DNA from: Paraspadella gotoi
Taxonomy: Eukaryota; Chaetognatha
DNA length: 64,000 nt
Reading direction: 5' to 3'
Assembly: GCA_051294375.1 (NCBI GenBank)
Contig: CM119263.1
Span: 30,674,258 to 30,738,257 of the forward strand
This document shows positions 10,994-22,421 of the stretch, in pieces. The position numbers and the translations under genes are program-made. Position 1 is the first letter of the stretch, and each line of letters opens with the position of its first letter. The notes beneath the pieces were generated by a model. It made no database searches. It saw only the letters and a program-made list of their open reading frames with translations, and had not been told where the DNA came from.

Positions 10994-11671
10994 CAGAATG
11001 CTTCATATTATATTTTTTGTGACCAGAAATCATTCCGAGAAAACTACTGGACCAAATTTATTGAAATCCCTATGTGAATACTAATAAAACTATAGAAGCG
11101 AATTTCAATATTTGACCGCTGAGCCGAGATATGGGCCCCCCGGGGGGTCACCCATGGGGGCAAAAAATGGTCAAAAATTTTTTTACATTTTTTTCATTAT
11201 TTTTGTTTTGAACAGTCGCACAGACGTTTACTCTCCCACAAAAACGTATTTATTACCTCAAAAATATTCATTTACCTTAATTTTTAGCTTCATGAACATC
11301 AGCAGTTAAAGTCAGATTTGGAATAATTTGGGAAAATTGGAAGTAAAACCATGCTTAATTATTGCAAATTTATCAATTTTAGTTCTAAAATTTTTTTTCT
11401 TATGTTTAAAACGTCAATGCACCTGATGCTACTAAAAATTTTGAAAAATGAAACAAATTTTTTTTAGCATTTTTAGGCCCCCCAGGGGTCCACCCCCAGG
11501 GCCCTGTATCTCCTGTCAGGGGTTGAATATCAAATTCGCCTCGATAGTTCCATTTATATAGTCATTATTACTCTAAATGTAAAATTTCATTAAATTCGAT
11601 CAGGTAGTTTGGTGGGAACAGATTCTGGTCACAAAAAAGGGGTACCACATTTTATAATATGAAGCCTTCTG
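10994..11671. mobile_element. Foldback MITE, Tc1/mariner-like
   Basis: TA dinucleotides flank the element at 10992-10993 and 11672-11673. Its ends are CAGAATGCTTCATATTATA and the inverted TATAATATGAAGCCTTCTG. The inverted similarity runs about 200 bp inward on each side (TTGTGACCAGAA; GCGAATTTsAATATT; the gGGCCCC patches near 11140 and 11500). TA target duplication plus a CAG-type terminus suggests a Tc1/mariner-superfamily non-autonomous element. There is no transposase frame. Confidence 0.65.
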
Positions 11672-12193
11672 TAATGTTTTGCGTTTTATTAGCATTTTAT
11701 ATACATTAAAAATCGTCATTTCCATCAAGAAATATGAAACTATCCAAGAAAATGGTTATAACCATCGAATTTTTCAGACCTGATTACAGTAAAATAATTA
11801 TGAATGAAATTTATTATCTTATATCTTGTTATCTTTAAACGTTCTATTGATCATAATCATCACGCTTTCCCTTTAAAATCTATTGAAAACAAAAATTTCA
11901 ACTTGAAAAAAAAAATTGGTTGATTTATTATAATTATCATAGTAAATAAGTTAGGATTTACATAATAATTTTTTATAATAAAAAATCAACAAACTGACTT
12001 TTTATCGCCCAATTTTTTATTTTTATATCAGATAACTTCACAATCAGCGTTAAAAATTAACTTAAAATTTTGAAGAAATAACTACGCGCCTGAGAGTAAC
12101 TGTGATTATTAAAGCGTAGCAAAAATATTAAAATCAAGTAGAATCAAAATTCGAATAATAGATCATGAACATGCTTGTACCTGTAAACATTTC
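11672..12193. other. AT-rich non-coding stretch
   Basis: No gene. About 11735-11860 is an inverted, diverged copy of 7921-8090 (motifs GGTTATAACCAT and ATCTTTAAACG). Confidence 0.35.
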
Positions 12194-12206
12194 AGCAGAT
12201 CCCGAC

Positions 12207-14206
12207 TAGTGTTCCGTTAACCGTTAATTTTTGAGGAACTTCGCTTAACCGTTAAAACTAACGTTTTTAACGGTTAACCGTTAAAATCGGTTAATTTTAT
12301 AATTAAACATTAAATTTAAAATATTAATATTTAAAACTTACTAAAGTATTTACTGGTATTTTCTCCTTAACTCCGGCTACTGAATCGTCTTTATCTTTTA
12401 TTTCAGATAGATGAGGTACACATTATAGTTGATAAATGAGAAAATTGGTTTGAAAAAACAGCATTATAATAATTTTTTTTGCCTCATAGCTTAATAAAAA
12501 TATGAAAAAATACTGAAAGAAAAAGCACAATGTAATTTTAATTCTGTATATTTTGTTTTCTCTTTCTCTCTTTTTCTTTCTTTCTTTCATTTTCGCTTTT
12601 TCTTTTTCTCTTCCTCATTATTTTTATAGTTGTTAGTATTTCATTGAAAGCATGTTTTCTGTTGTTAGTCTTTCAATAACCCATGACTATAAAATAATAA
12701 TATGAATATTAGGTTAAGACTTCTTTCAAGTTATCTTAACATGTGAAGAGACAGTAATTATTGATAAGTGTTAATGACAGAACCGTTCAATATAAGCAGT
12801 TCTGAGCTTCGGATCAGGCTGTAACACCATGTTACAGGCGGGTTAAGCGCCCCGTCCCTCTTAACTGCAGACGACCACGGCTAGAACCCCGGACCTTTGG
12901 TGGGAGGCGAATGACTTGCCTCGGGCACCAATGGCCGCTGATGAAGGTTGGTGGATTTTAGTCCACCATACATCCCCCTCCCATAGGGAGAAGTCTGTTG
13001 CGTCTCTTCAGTGAATTGTTGTTGGTGGAAAGTTCGTCACCAAGTTGAGGCATGTCGCCTGATGTGTTGTGGGCGGAAAGTGCATCGCCAGGTTGGGCAT
13101 GTCGCCTGAAAGTGTTGTTGTTGCTGTTGTGTTCGGAGTCGGGCTCACCAATGAAGAGACAGTGATTATTGATATATGTTAATGACAGAACCGTTCAATA
13201 TAAGCAGTTCCTGAGCTTCGGATCAGGCTGTAACACCATGTTACAGGCGGGTTAAGCGCCCCGTCCCTCTTAACTGCCAGACGCACACCGGGCTAGAACC
13301 CCGGACCTTTGGGTTGGGAGAAATGACTTGCCTCCGGCACCAATGGCCGCTGATGAACGGTTGGTGGATTTTAGTCCACCATACATGGAATAAAAACCCA
13401 TTGTTTGTAAACAAATAAACTTTGTTTTCTTTTAATTATGAATATCAATTTATTAATTGAATGGTTGAATGATCGATTGATCAAAAGACTTATTAATTAA
13501 TAAATATTTTTTTAAATTTTATTAAAGTAAAGTATATCATCATTGAAGGATAGTTTTAGTTTGCCTTAATGTCTTTTCAAAGATTCATTCCTTCTGTTGT
13601 TCATTTTTTAAATGTTTTTCTAATAATTTTTTTATTTTAGTTTTTTTAATTTTTTCATTCATTCGGCTTTATTTATTTACTTCTTTGTTCGTTTTAAAAA
13701 TTGAAAGAAAAATCTAAAAAAAGTAAAATAAGAAAGATCTTTTTTTATTTAGCAAAATAGAATATTATTGCATGTAAAAATTTGATTAGCAAAAAAATAT
13801 ATGTAGATGCATATTATATTTCAAAATATTCTTTGATGTAAATGTATAAAATTAGCTGAAAGTAAAAACGAAAACAATTGGGAGAAAGTAAAAAAATTAC
13901 CGGAAGGGCAGAAAAAAATGATAATAGATTAGGAAAGAAAAAGATTAAAAGGGTTGAAAATAACAAAGAAAAAAAAGGGGAAAATATAAAACAGAGAGAG
14001 GGGCAAAAATAAAATGAGAAAGGGAGAGGAGAATAAGGAAAAAAAATTTTTTTCTTAAAAAATCAAAGTTTTCATAACAAAAAATAACAAAAATCATACT
14101 TGAAAATTAACCGAATTTAACCGTTAAAATAAATATATTAACGGTTAAGTTAAAATTATTTTTAACCGTTAATAACCGTTAACTGTTTACGGTTATTGGA
14201 ACTCTA
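12207..14206. mobile_element. hAT-like non-autonomous element with 8 bp target duplication
   Basis: The target duplication ATCCCGAC occurs at 12199-12206 and 14207-14214. Termini are TAGTGTTCCGTTAACCGTTA and the inverted TTACGGTTATTGGAACTCTA. Clusters of TAACCGTTA/TAACGGTTA words occupy both subterminal ~100 bp. An 8 bp duplication and TAGNGTTCC ends are hAT hallmarks. No transposase frame survives. A family A TRIM (12744-13383) is inserted within it. Confidence 0.8.
12744..13383 (-). mobile_element. TRIM-like element, family A copy 1
   Basis: Two direct repeats (12744-12970 and 13152-13383) flank a 181 bp centre. The target duplication is CATG at 12740-12743 and 13384-13387. On the minus strand each repeat begins TATGGTGG and ends TCTCTTCA. 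The centre starts with T then TGGTGAGCCCGAC and ends in a purine tract (GGGAGGGGGATG). No protein-coding function is established. Confidence 0.8.
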
Positions 14207-14939
14207 ATCCCGACTCTATAATTCACTTTGTCGGTCCGTCGGGCCGCCCCCTCAATATTGTCGGGCAATCACTTACATCATGTCAGAACATCAAATAATG
14301 ATAAATTATGCAAAAAAATGATTTCCGTCCGTCTGTCTGTCTGTCCGTCCGTCCCACCTTAGCAAAAAGCTCCAATAACTCGTGATTGGGTGGTTAGATT
14401 GGAATGAAATTTTGTGTGTGGGTAGGAAAGTGTGTGATGAAGTTGGATATAAAGTTTCGATGGAATCGTGCGAGTGGAAATGAGTTTAAATGGAAAAAAC
14501 ATAAGTAGCATTTACTAAAATATTTTTACTTATTTTAACCAATAATTACTCTAATTAATTATAATTGGATGAATAGATTGAGTTGAAATTTTGTGTGTGG
14601 GTAGGAAAGTTTGTGCCGAAGCTTGATATAAAGTTTTGATGGAAACGTGCGAGTGGAAATGAGTTTCAATGAAAAAATATGAGTCACATTTACTTCAATC
14701 TTTTTACTTGTTTTAATCCATAATTACTCGAATTAATTATAATTGAATTAATAGATTGAGATGAAATTTTGTGTGCGGGTAGGAAAGTATGTGAAGAAAC
14801 TAGATATAAAGTTTTGATGGAATCGTGCCAGTGGAAATGAGTTTAAATAGAAAAAAAAATTAAATTTACTTGAATCTTTATTATTTATGATTACTAATAA
14901 ATGTTTTAATAAATAAATTAATTAATTAATGTGAAAAAA

Positions 14940-15160
14940 TGATGCAATTTAAAAAAAATTTGCAAGTTAAAAAAATTATGCAAATGAAAAAAAATGATGT
15001 AGGTTAAAAAAATGATGCAAGATAAAAAAATGATGCAAGTTGAAAAAATGATGCAAATTGTAAAAATGATTCAAATTGAAAAAATGATGTGAGTTGAAAA
15101 AATGATGTGAGTGGAAAAAAGTATTAGGAGTTGAAAAAATGATGCAAGTTATTTAAAAAA
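14940..15160 (-). repeat. Minisatellite, ~17 bp unit
   Basis: About twelve imperfect copies of a unit close to AAAAAATGATGCAAGTT, inside H3. The unit is alignable with the 18 bp ATGCCAGTTGACCAAATT units at 16236-16700 and 33700-34160. Confidence 0.6.
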
Positions 15161-16203
15161 ATATTGTGATTTATCATCTGATTAGCTGATTACCGCTTAA
15201 TTATCGTAGGCAGATCCGACATTGTTTGCTCAAACTTGTTATTTTTCAATTTTTGCATACGCTCTTATTTTTACATATTACTTACCATAAAAAAATGTTA
15301 AAATTTTCAAATGTTTTTTCTTATTTTTAAAAGCAGATTCGAATTCCTCATGAAAAGTTGATAAAAGGAAACTCTTAGTAAGCCTATTCCATTAAGTGGT
15401 CCCAAATTCCTAAAAAAACTATTATTATTAACCTATAATTAAATTTTATTATATAAAAAATATAGTTTTTTAGTCGGATCTGCTTATCAGCAGATCCCGA
15501 CTCTATAACTCACTTTGTCGGTCCGTCGTCCGCCCCCTCAATATTGTCCGGCACACACTTATACATGTCAGAACATCGAATTATGATAAATTATGCAAAA
15601 AAAAACGATGTCCGTCTGTCCGTCGTCGTCCGTCCGTCCGTCCGTCCGTCGTCCTCCGTCCCGTCCGTCCCACCTTAGCAAAAAACTCACAATTACTCGT
15701 GATTGGATGGATGGATTGGTATGAAATTTTGTGTGTGGGTAGGAAACAGTGTGATTGAGATGGATATGAAGTTTCGAGGGAAATCGTGCGAGTGAAATTG
15801 GTTTAAATGGAAAAAACAAAAAAAATATATTTCACTATTTCAACGCCAATTGCTCATGAGTGGATAAGGCAATTGACTTGAAATTTTGTATGATGGTAGG
15901 GAAGTGTGAGATTGAGCGGATATAAAGTTTCGATGGAATCGTGCGAGTTAAAATGGAAAAAAACAAAAGTCTATTACTTGAAGTATTTTTACTTAAATTT
16001 ACTCATCAATTATTATGTTTATTAAAAATTGGATATGATGATCGAAATGAATTGTTGTGTGTGGGTAGGAAAGTATGTGATAAAGCTGGATATAAATTTT
16101 TTGATGGAATCGTAGGAGTGGAAAAGAGTTCAAATTAGAAAACCAAAAGACACATTTATTTGAATTTTTAAAGTTTCTCTCTCTCTATCTCTCTCGATGA
16201 TTG

Positions 16204-16235
<32 letters not shown>

Positions 16236-16240
<5 letters not shown>

Positions 16241-16705
16241 CAAATTATGCCAATTGACAAAAATATGCCAGTTGACCAAATTCTTAAAGTTCAACCAAAT
16301 TATGCCAGTTGACCAAATTCTGCAAGTTGATCAAGTTCTGCAAGTTGACCAATTATGCCTGTTGACCAAATTATGCCTGTTGACCAAACATGCGTTGACC
16401 AATATGCCAGTTGACCAAATATTATGCCAGTTGACCAAATTATGCCAGTTGACCAAAATTATGCTAGTTGACCAAATTAGGCAAGTTGAATACATTATTG
16501 CCATGGCAAATTATGCGTGATTGACCAAATTATCTTAATTGATTGCACAATTATGTCAGTTGACCAAATTATGTCAGTTGACCAAATTATGTCAGTTGAC
16601 CCAAATTATGTCATTGACCAAATTATGTCAGTTGACCAAATTATGTCAGTTGACCAAATTATGTCAGTTAACCAAATTATTCAGTTGACCAAATTTATGC
16701 ATGAT
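16236..16705 (-). repeat. Minisatellite, ~18 bp unit (TTGACCAAATTATGCCAG)
   Basis: More than twenty imperfect tandem copies with CCAG, TCAG and CAAG variants. The same unit in reverse complement forms 33700-34160. It is part of H4. Confidence 0.75.
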
Positions 16706-17514
16706 TAAAATTATGCAAGTTGAACAAGTTAGCTTATTACCACTTAATTATCGATTGACCTGGAATTTTTTATGTGAGTAGAAAAGTGTGTGATTGAGAC
16801 AGGAAACCAAGTTTCGATGGAATCTTTTGAGTGGAAATGAGTTTAATGGAAAAAAACAAAAAACCTGTTTCACTAATTGATTATGATTCTTTTTCCTTTT
16901 ATATTAAATGTATATGCAGGATGTATTATAAATCAAATAATTAATCAGTTATAAATCAATTAGCTAATAAATATCAATAATTAATTAATCAGTCAATCAA
17001 TCCGTCCATCCGTCCCACCTTAGCAAAAAGCTCCAATAACTCGTGATTGGCTGGTTGGATTGGAAAGAAATTTTTGTGTGTGGTAGGAAAGTGTGTGATA
17101 AGCTGGATATAAAGTTTTATGGAATCGTGTGAGTTTAAAAGGAAAAAACATAAGTCGCATTTACAAATATTTTTAATTATTTTAACCAATAAGTACCTTA
17201 ATATCATAATTGGGATGGATAGATTGAGTTCAAAATTTTTGTGGTGGGTAGAAAAATTGTGTAACGATGCTTTGATATAAAGTTTCGGTGGAAACGTACG
17301 AGTGAAATGAGTTTAAATGAAAAAAATATGAGTCACATTTACTTGAATCTTTTTACTTATTTAACCCATAATAGATTGAGATGAAATTTGTGAGCGGGTA
17401 GGAAAGTGTAGTGAGAGAAGAACTAGATATAAAGTTTTGACGGAATTGTGCCAGTGGAAATGAGTTTAATGGAAAAAACATAAGTTACATTTACTTGAAT
17501 CTTTATTATTTATG

Positions 17515-17516
17515 AG

Positions 17517-17570
<54 letters not shown>

Positions 17571-17710
17571 AAGAGAGAGCAGAAAATGAGCATAGGATCG
17601 TCGCATTGAAAGAGAGAGAGAGAGCAGAAAAATGAGCATAAGGATCGTTGCAATTGCAAAGAGAGAGAGAGAGAGAGAGAGAGAAAGAAAGAAAGAGAGA
17701 GAGTCCGAAA
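17515..17710. repeat. GA microsatellite cluster
   Basis: (GA)n runs are interrupted twice by GCAGAAAATGAGCATAAGGATCG-like spacers. The same TC/GA plus spacer arrangement is seen at about 460-570 and 47480-47530. Confidence 0.6.
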
Positions 17711-18326
17711 TAATGTCCGAAGTATTTACATTGTTAATCAACCAAATGTAGAAGAGCATTGAGGTGACAAACGGCATTGAACGGCATGATTGAACGACAT
17801 GAAACGATAAACGGATGGACGGATTGGAACGCTGTGGACTATAAAAGATAATATAAACGAATTAATAAAAACCTTAATATAAAATTAAATCAAGTAAAGA
17901 AACATTAAAACAAACCTGCTTCACGCTCGTAAAGCTTGAGAAACTACTAATATTAATTCTTACTTTCTCTCACACAAGGTAAGTTTCTCTCACTCAGATA
18001 TAAGTAAACGTTTTAGGCAAAAAGAGACAACGATTTTTGGGAAAAAAAATTTTTTTTCCTTTTACTACTAAATCGATTTTCAATGTAACTTTTTTATTTA
18101 GTTCATTGGGTTGTTGCACTGAAGCTTTTAAAATTTATTAATATATAATAATTATATAAAGTTTTGACGGAATTGTGCCAGTGGAAATGAGTTTAGATGG
18201 ATAAAACATAAGTAACATTTATTTGAATCTTTAATATTAATGATTACTAATAAATGTTTTAATTAATTATTAATTAATGTGAAAAAATGATGCAAGTTAA
18301 AAAAATCTTTAGATGTCGCAATTGAT

Positions 18327-18364
<38 letters not shown>

Positions 18365-18600
18365 GAGTGAGAGAGACAAGGAGACATAAAATAAAATAAG
18401 GATATTTTTGTTTTGATAAAATGTAAACCAAAACATCTTTAATAACTGTCCTAACCCAATTTTAAGGACATCGATGATGATAAGTTGAATATAAATTTAA
18501 AATATAATTATTACATATTAAAATTATAATTAATTAATTAATCGATTAATTAATTAATTAATTATCGTAGGCAGATCCGACATTGTTTCTCAAACTTGTT

Positions 18601-18820
18601 TCTTAAGGATTAAGATTTAAAAATTCAAAGAGATTAAGAATTAAGGTTTAAAAATTCATAAACTTAGTATATAATAATGTGTGATAATGGTAATAAATAA
18701 TAAACCAATAAAAACTAATGTATAGTGACGCTACTAACTCAATTCAGTAGTCTATAGTAACTAATAATAGTAATAATAATAGTAATAATGATAATAATAG
18801 TTTTATACTAATAATCATAG
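18601..18820. repeat. AT-rich sequence with (AAT/AGT)n microsatellite
   Basis: An AATAATAGT-type repeat runs at about 18755-18800. A similar tract resumes at 29029-29115, beyond the Gypsy element and the adjoining TRIM, which suggests these inserted into one microsatellite. Confidence 0.45.
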
Positions 18821-19154
18821 CATTTAAGTAAGTAGACAGGGATTTAAACATGAAACCAAAGTGGATATTTATTTCAATAAGAACAAGCGCAAGTCGGTGT
18901 CAGATTTGAGACAGAGTGAATCAAAGCAGAAACAGAGGCTATTTATAATGGGCAAGTAGACGAAGCCAGATTCCTCTTCCGGAATCCTCCTCTTCCTCTT
19001 CTGGAACCTTCTTTTCCTCTTCCGGAAACTATTGTTCCTTTTCTGGATTTGGCTTCCAAAATCCCGTTCGAAATCATTCCAGAATCTTCTTCCTCTTCCG
19101 GAATCCTCTTCCTTAATCCTTTCCTCTGTTTCCGGGTTTCATTCATCTGTGATG
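18821..19154 (-). repeat. Gypsy 3' LTR
   Basis: It pairs with 28040-28373 at equal length. On the minus strand it is preceded immediately by a purine-rich tract (GAGGAGGGGGGGACG, 19155-19169), the expected polypurine tract, which fixes element orientation. Confidence 0.8.
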
Positions 19155-19224
19155 CGTCCCCCCCTCCTCAGACGACGGCGTACGTGGTCAGTCGGTAGCC
19201 GGAGTGGGGATGGGTATGAAGATC

Positions 19225-19419
19225 TTATCTTGTGCTTGTTCCCAGGTTATGGTCAGTATCTGTCTTAGCGCTGATGTCGGTCTTGCGGCGTATCGCGGGC
19301 AGCAGCCCTGCCAGAACCCCTCCTGGGATGATGATGATGACGTATACCAGCATGAGTAGGTTGATGGAGGCCTTCATGGTTTTGTCTTGAAAATAACTGT
19401 TTTCCTTGTTGACCTTCAA
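19225..19419 (-). CDS. Small ORF downstream of integrase with hydrophobic segment
   Basis: The frame contains MKASINLLMLVYVIIIIPGG followed by VLAGLLPAIRRK, a signal-peptide or single-pass membrane-like segment. It lies between integrase and the 3' LTR, where some Gypsy elements carry a third ORF. It is far too short for an envelope-type protein and no fusion or surface domain is visible, so it may be a remnant or chance. Confidence 0.25.
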   Translation of the reverse strand: MKVNKENSYFQDKTMKASINLLMLVYVIIIIPGGVLAGLLPAIRRKTDISAKTDTDHNLGTSTR

Positions 19420-19925
19420 TTCGATTTTGTCTTAAGAAAGACTTGGATTTTAGTCTTGAAAAAGACTTTTTGGTTTCTTTGGTTCCGGCGTTTTTTGATG
19501 ATAATCCCTCTCTTTTGTCTGGGTTTTCTTTTGTTTGCTATCTACGATTGTTTCTACGTCGTTTCTCTACGTCTTTATTTGTAGTTCACAGCTGCGGCGT
19601 CTCAGTTTTCCGCCTTGTGGAGTTTGAGTCGCCTTCTGTGGTTATTTAGTACTGTTATAAGATCGCCTCAGCTCAAAAATTCCCTAACTCCAGAACGCCC
19701 ATGTTGATAACGGAATGTTTGATGTAGTGTAGCGCAGTGTAGTGTTAAAAACCTTCATAAACAATAACAATAATATCAGACAATTATTCTTCAAATTCAT
19801 TTCTTATTTCTTACGTAGTAGGCATCCTCAGGGGAGTGTAGAAAAATATCTTAATCTTCCGTTAACGGGCGATCCCTGGCGTTCTTTTTAACAGTACTGA
19901 GCTTTTCTAAATGGTTGGCAACGAA

Positions 19926-20585
19926 CTAACAAAGATCAGTATTTACATAACGACGCCAAGTATTGCACGCGTACGATCTCTCTTTACAGTGGTACTTCAG
20001 GTTTTGGCCACCAATTGAGACAACAAAGTGATTTCCGTCTCTTTCGATGACCCTGTGTGGCCCAGAGTAGATTCTCTTGACCTTGTTGGCAGCAGTTGTC
20101 GTTCCCGTGATGATTAAATCTCGTCTCGCCAGGACTAGGTCTCCAACCTTGATGGTTTCTGGCTTTCTGTACGGGTTGTTTCGGGCGGACTGATTATACA
20201 ACTTAGTCCTTTGATTTGCGAGATCAGATCTGGCCTTTTCTTGCCTTTCGGCCCTTCCTTTGATGAAATCGATGAGGTTCCTTTTGGTGTAATCGTCTGC
20301 TGCCTCAACAATTCTTGGTCTGTGGCTAAATTGCACTTCGTGGGGAGACATTTCCGTCTTCCATCCGATTATCGGTGTGGCGTTGAGTAACAACATGAGA
20401 TGAGGTAGTTGTTCAAGCCATCTTCTTGGTTGATCCTCTACCGCTTTTCTTAATGCCTGCCGTATCCTGCCGATGTCTCTTTCGGCTCTATTACTGTCCT
20501 TCCTTCCCACTAAGACTCGTCTTCCTACAGCGGAAATTGTCTTGTCCCCCTTAACGCGAGAGTGATGGGGCATCTTAGCCATCAC
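19926..20585 (-). pseudogene. Gypsy integrase, C-terminal part
   Basis: The frame contains NRAERDIGRIRQALRKAVED, where the Glu fits the third residue of the DDE core. It continues into the typical end of the core (LLLNATPIIGWKTEMSPHEV) and a C-terminal domain with GDLVLARRD and YSGPHRVIERDG (GPY/F-like). The N-terminal side is disconnected from the core fragment at 21257-21388 by unrelated sequence, so no intact integrase can be read. Confidence 0.8.
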
Positions 20586-21231
20586 AGCACAGGACCAAGA
20601 GAATTGGTTGAGGCGGCAGCAGGGTCAAACGGGATATACACCAAAATGGTAACCGCGATCATTCGATTTTTCCTATTCCAAAAAATGAAGGCGTTCATTC
20701 AATTGCGTTGCTCCGGTCCCGATATACGAGAGCGTTAGAAGTGTATACCAAGGCCATGATTGATTCGTCGCATCAACTCATCAAGGAGGACTAAGGTTTG
20801 GAAAGATATTTTACTGAGATTCTCTAAGTGCTTTGACGACAGTCCCGCCCGAAGACATAACCCGTTACTTAGAACACGGCACTAGGAAACCATCACATGC
20901 TCGTTGGAGACCTAGTGCGCTAGGGGCGAGGGACGAAGTGTGTTACAACGTTCTATCTTACGTAGGCAGAGCGCGTTGTTGAGTGGCGAATACCGACTAA
21001 CTGCTGCAAACGGACATCGAGTCTATGATAGCCGAGGATTAATCCCTCACGTGCTGGGCCAACAGGGCCGATCATAACGAAAATCAGCAATCCGTGGATA
21101 GTCACTCTCTTGTGAGGTGGTCTCAATTGGTGGCCAAACCTGGAGATTTCCCATGGAGTACCACTGTAAAGTAGAGCGGATCATGGTCCAAGCGTCTTGG
21201 CTGGCATATGCCACTGGATTGCGTCGGTTAT
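20586..21231. other. ORF-free, GC-balanced segment with inverted integrase fragment
   Basis: It interrupts the integrase gene. It has stops in all frames and no similarity I can recognise, except 21119-21178, which is an inverted, rearranged copy of 19965-20013 (plus-strand reading VSIGGQTWRFPMEYHCK against minus-strand VVSIGGQNLKYHCKE). It ends at a 25 N gap. Local misassembly or a chimeric read is likely. Confidence 0.5.
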
Positions 21232-21256
21232 NNNNNNNNNNNNNNNNNNNNNNNNN

Positions 21257-21388
21257 CATCTGCTCGGCGAAGGGGAATGGCCCACGTGTAGGCAGACGCG
21301 TTGTCTGATGCTACAAGGACGTAATTGTAGCCGTTAACCAGGGGCATAAACATCACATCTATGCTGAGGGATTCCCATGGTGCGATGG
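21257..21388 (-). pseudogene. Gypsy integrase, start of catalytic core
   Basis: The minus-strand frame reads APWESLSIDVMFMPLVNGYN then YVLVASDNASAYTWAIPL. The Asp of SIDVM is the first catalytic residue of retroviral-type integrases, and the following region fits the core beta sheet. Both sides are N gaps (21232-21256 and 21389-21692). Confidence 0.75.
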
Positions 21389-21692
21389 NNNNNNNNNNNN
21401 NNNNNNNNNNNNNNNNNNNNNNNNNNNNNNNNNNNNNNNNNNNNNNNNNNNNNNNNNNNNNNNNNNNNNNNNNNNNNNNNNNNNNNNNNNNNNNNNNNNN
21501 NNNNNNNNNNNNNNNNNNNNNNNNNNNNNNNNNNNNNNNNNNNNNNNNNNNNNNNNNNNNNNNNNNNNNNNNNNNNNNNNNNNNNNNNNNNNNNNNNNNN
21601 NNNNNNNNNNNNNNNNNNNNNNNNNNNNNNNNNNNNNNNNNNNNNNNNNNNNNNNNNNNNNNNNNNNNNNNNNNNNNNNNNNNNNNNNNNNN
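21389..21692. other. Assembly gap (304 N)
   Basis: Run of N inside the integrase/RNase H connection. Smaller runs are at 21232-21256 and 21771-21780. Confidence 0.95.
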
Positions 21693-22421
21693 TTTGAGTT
21701 TTGTTTTTATAACCCCTGATGATGAGGATGCCATTGTCCGTTACATCAAGGTCTGTCAGGCTATTGGCGANNNNNNNNNNCGGTGGTGTCGATATCTGCT
21801 TCCAAGGTGCTGTCAACCATGGCTTCCATTTTTGCTCCTGGCCATGTTGTCTCCACCATGTCCATTGCAGTTGTTGTGATTTCGTGGGATCTTTGTTCGT
21901 TTCGCGTTTCCCTTTCTTCGTTTTCGAGTGTAATATTGACGAGGTCCTGGGGGAGACAGTCTGCCTGATGTGCGCTGGCGATTGGGCATCTCGGTCTTCC
22001 TCGTCGTTCTGGTTGTCGGAGGTTGGACACCTTGATCGTCTGGATCGAGTCGCCAGTGGGGGCATGCAGGGGGCGTTATAGTCCTGAATATTTTAATTAT
22101 CCTGTTTCCGTTTGGCTTCCCGTAGACCTTCTCGTATTTGCACCCGCTTTGTTGCATGGATTCCTTCTCCATCAGGATGATGGCAACGCCGATCATTTCG
22201 CTGAGAAGTTCGATTTCTGGGTGGCCTAGACTCCAGTCCTTAGCGGAGATGGTTCTGATAAATGTGTCGGCGTCTTTGGTTTTTGGTTTGCCATACAACT
22301 TTTGGATGTTTTGCCTTTTTTCTGCAAACTTTTGACGGACAAATTCGAAGAATCATTGATCTTTGAAGGCTATTGAACGTCACTCCTGGAGAAAATTTGC
22401 GCTCATAGAGGGTGGAGAGAT
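21693..22421 (-). pseudogene. Gypsy pol, RNase H to integrase linker region
   Basis: GC-balanced sequence continuous with pol. Minus-strand frames (e.g. 21813-22298) contain KDADTFIRTISAKDWSLGHP and other hydrophilic linker sequence with no catalytic motif seen. Frame changes and a 10 N run prevent a single reading. Confidence 0.45.

Larger units (their letters stand above)
12194..15240 (-). mobile_element. Helentron/DINE-like element H3, split by a hAT insertion
   Basis: The 3' hairpin end (GCAGATCCCGAC) is at 12194-12206. The remainder (TCTATAATTCACTTTGTCGG onward) resumes at 14215 after the 2.0 kb hAT-like insertion. The element continues through three ~150 bp modules and a short-unit minisatellite (14940-15150) to the 5' terminus GTAGGCAGATCCGACATTGT...CAAACTTGTT, ending at 15240. 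Confidence 0.65.
15472..18600 (-). mobile_element. Helentron/DINE-like element H4, full length
   Basis: It begins with the 3' hairpin AGTCGGATCTGC...GCAGATCCCGACT (15472-15502). It then has CGTC-repeat tracts (15610-15670), several ~150 bp modules, an 18 bp minisatellite (16236-16700), GA microsatellites (17515-17700 and 18330-18375), and the 5' terminus GCAGATCCGACATTGTTTCT...AACTTGTT ending at 18600. Both ends are present. The only open frames come from low-complexity repeats. Confidence 0.65.

Noticed and set aside
12744-13383. Tandem tRNA-SINE dimer as an explanation for families A and B
   Set aside because: Constant 4 bp target duplications, lack of a poly(A) tail, a solo repeat with target duplication, and primer-site/purine-tract positions fit an LTR-type element better.
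16236-16708. Frames of repeated VDQI/LTKLCQ peptides (also 33472-34173)
   Set aside because: Direct translation of the 18 bp minisatellite, which stays open because the unit is a multiple of three.
21334-22065. Long frames on both strands through 21334-22065
   Set aside because: Mostly open only because they cross N runs.
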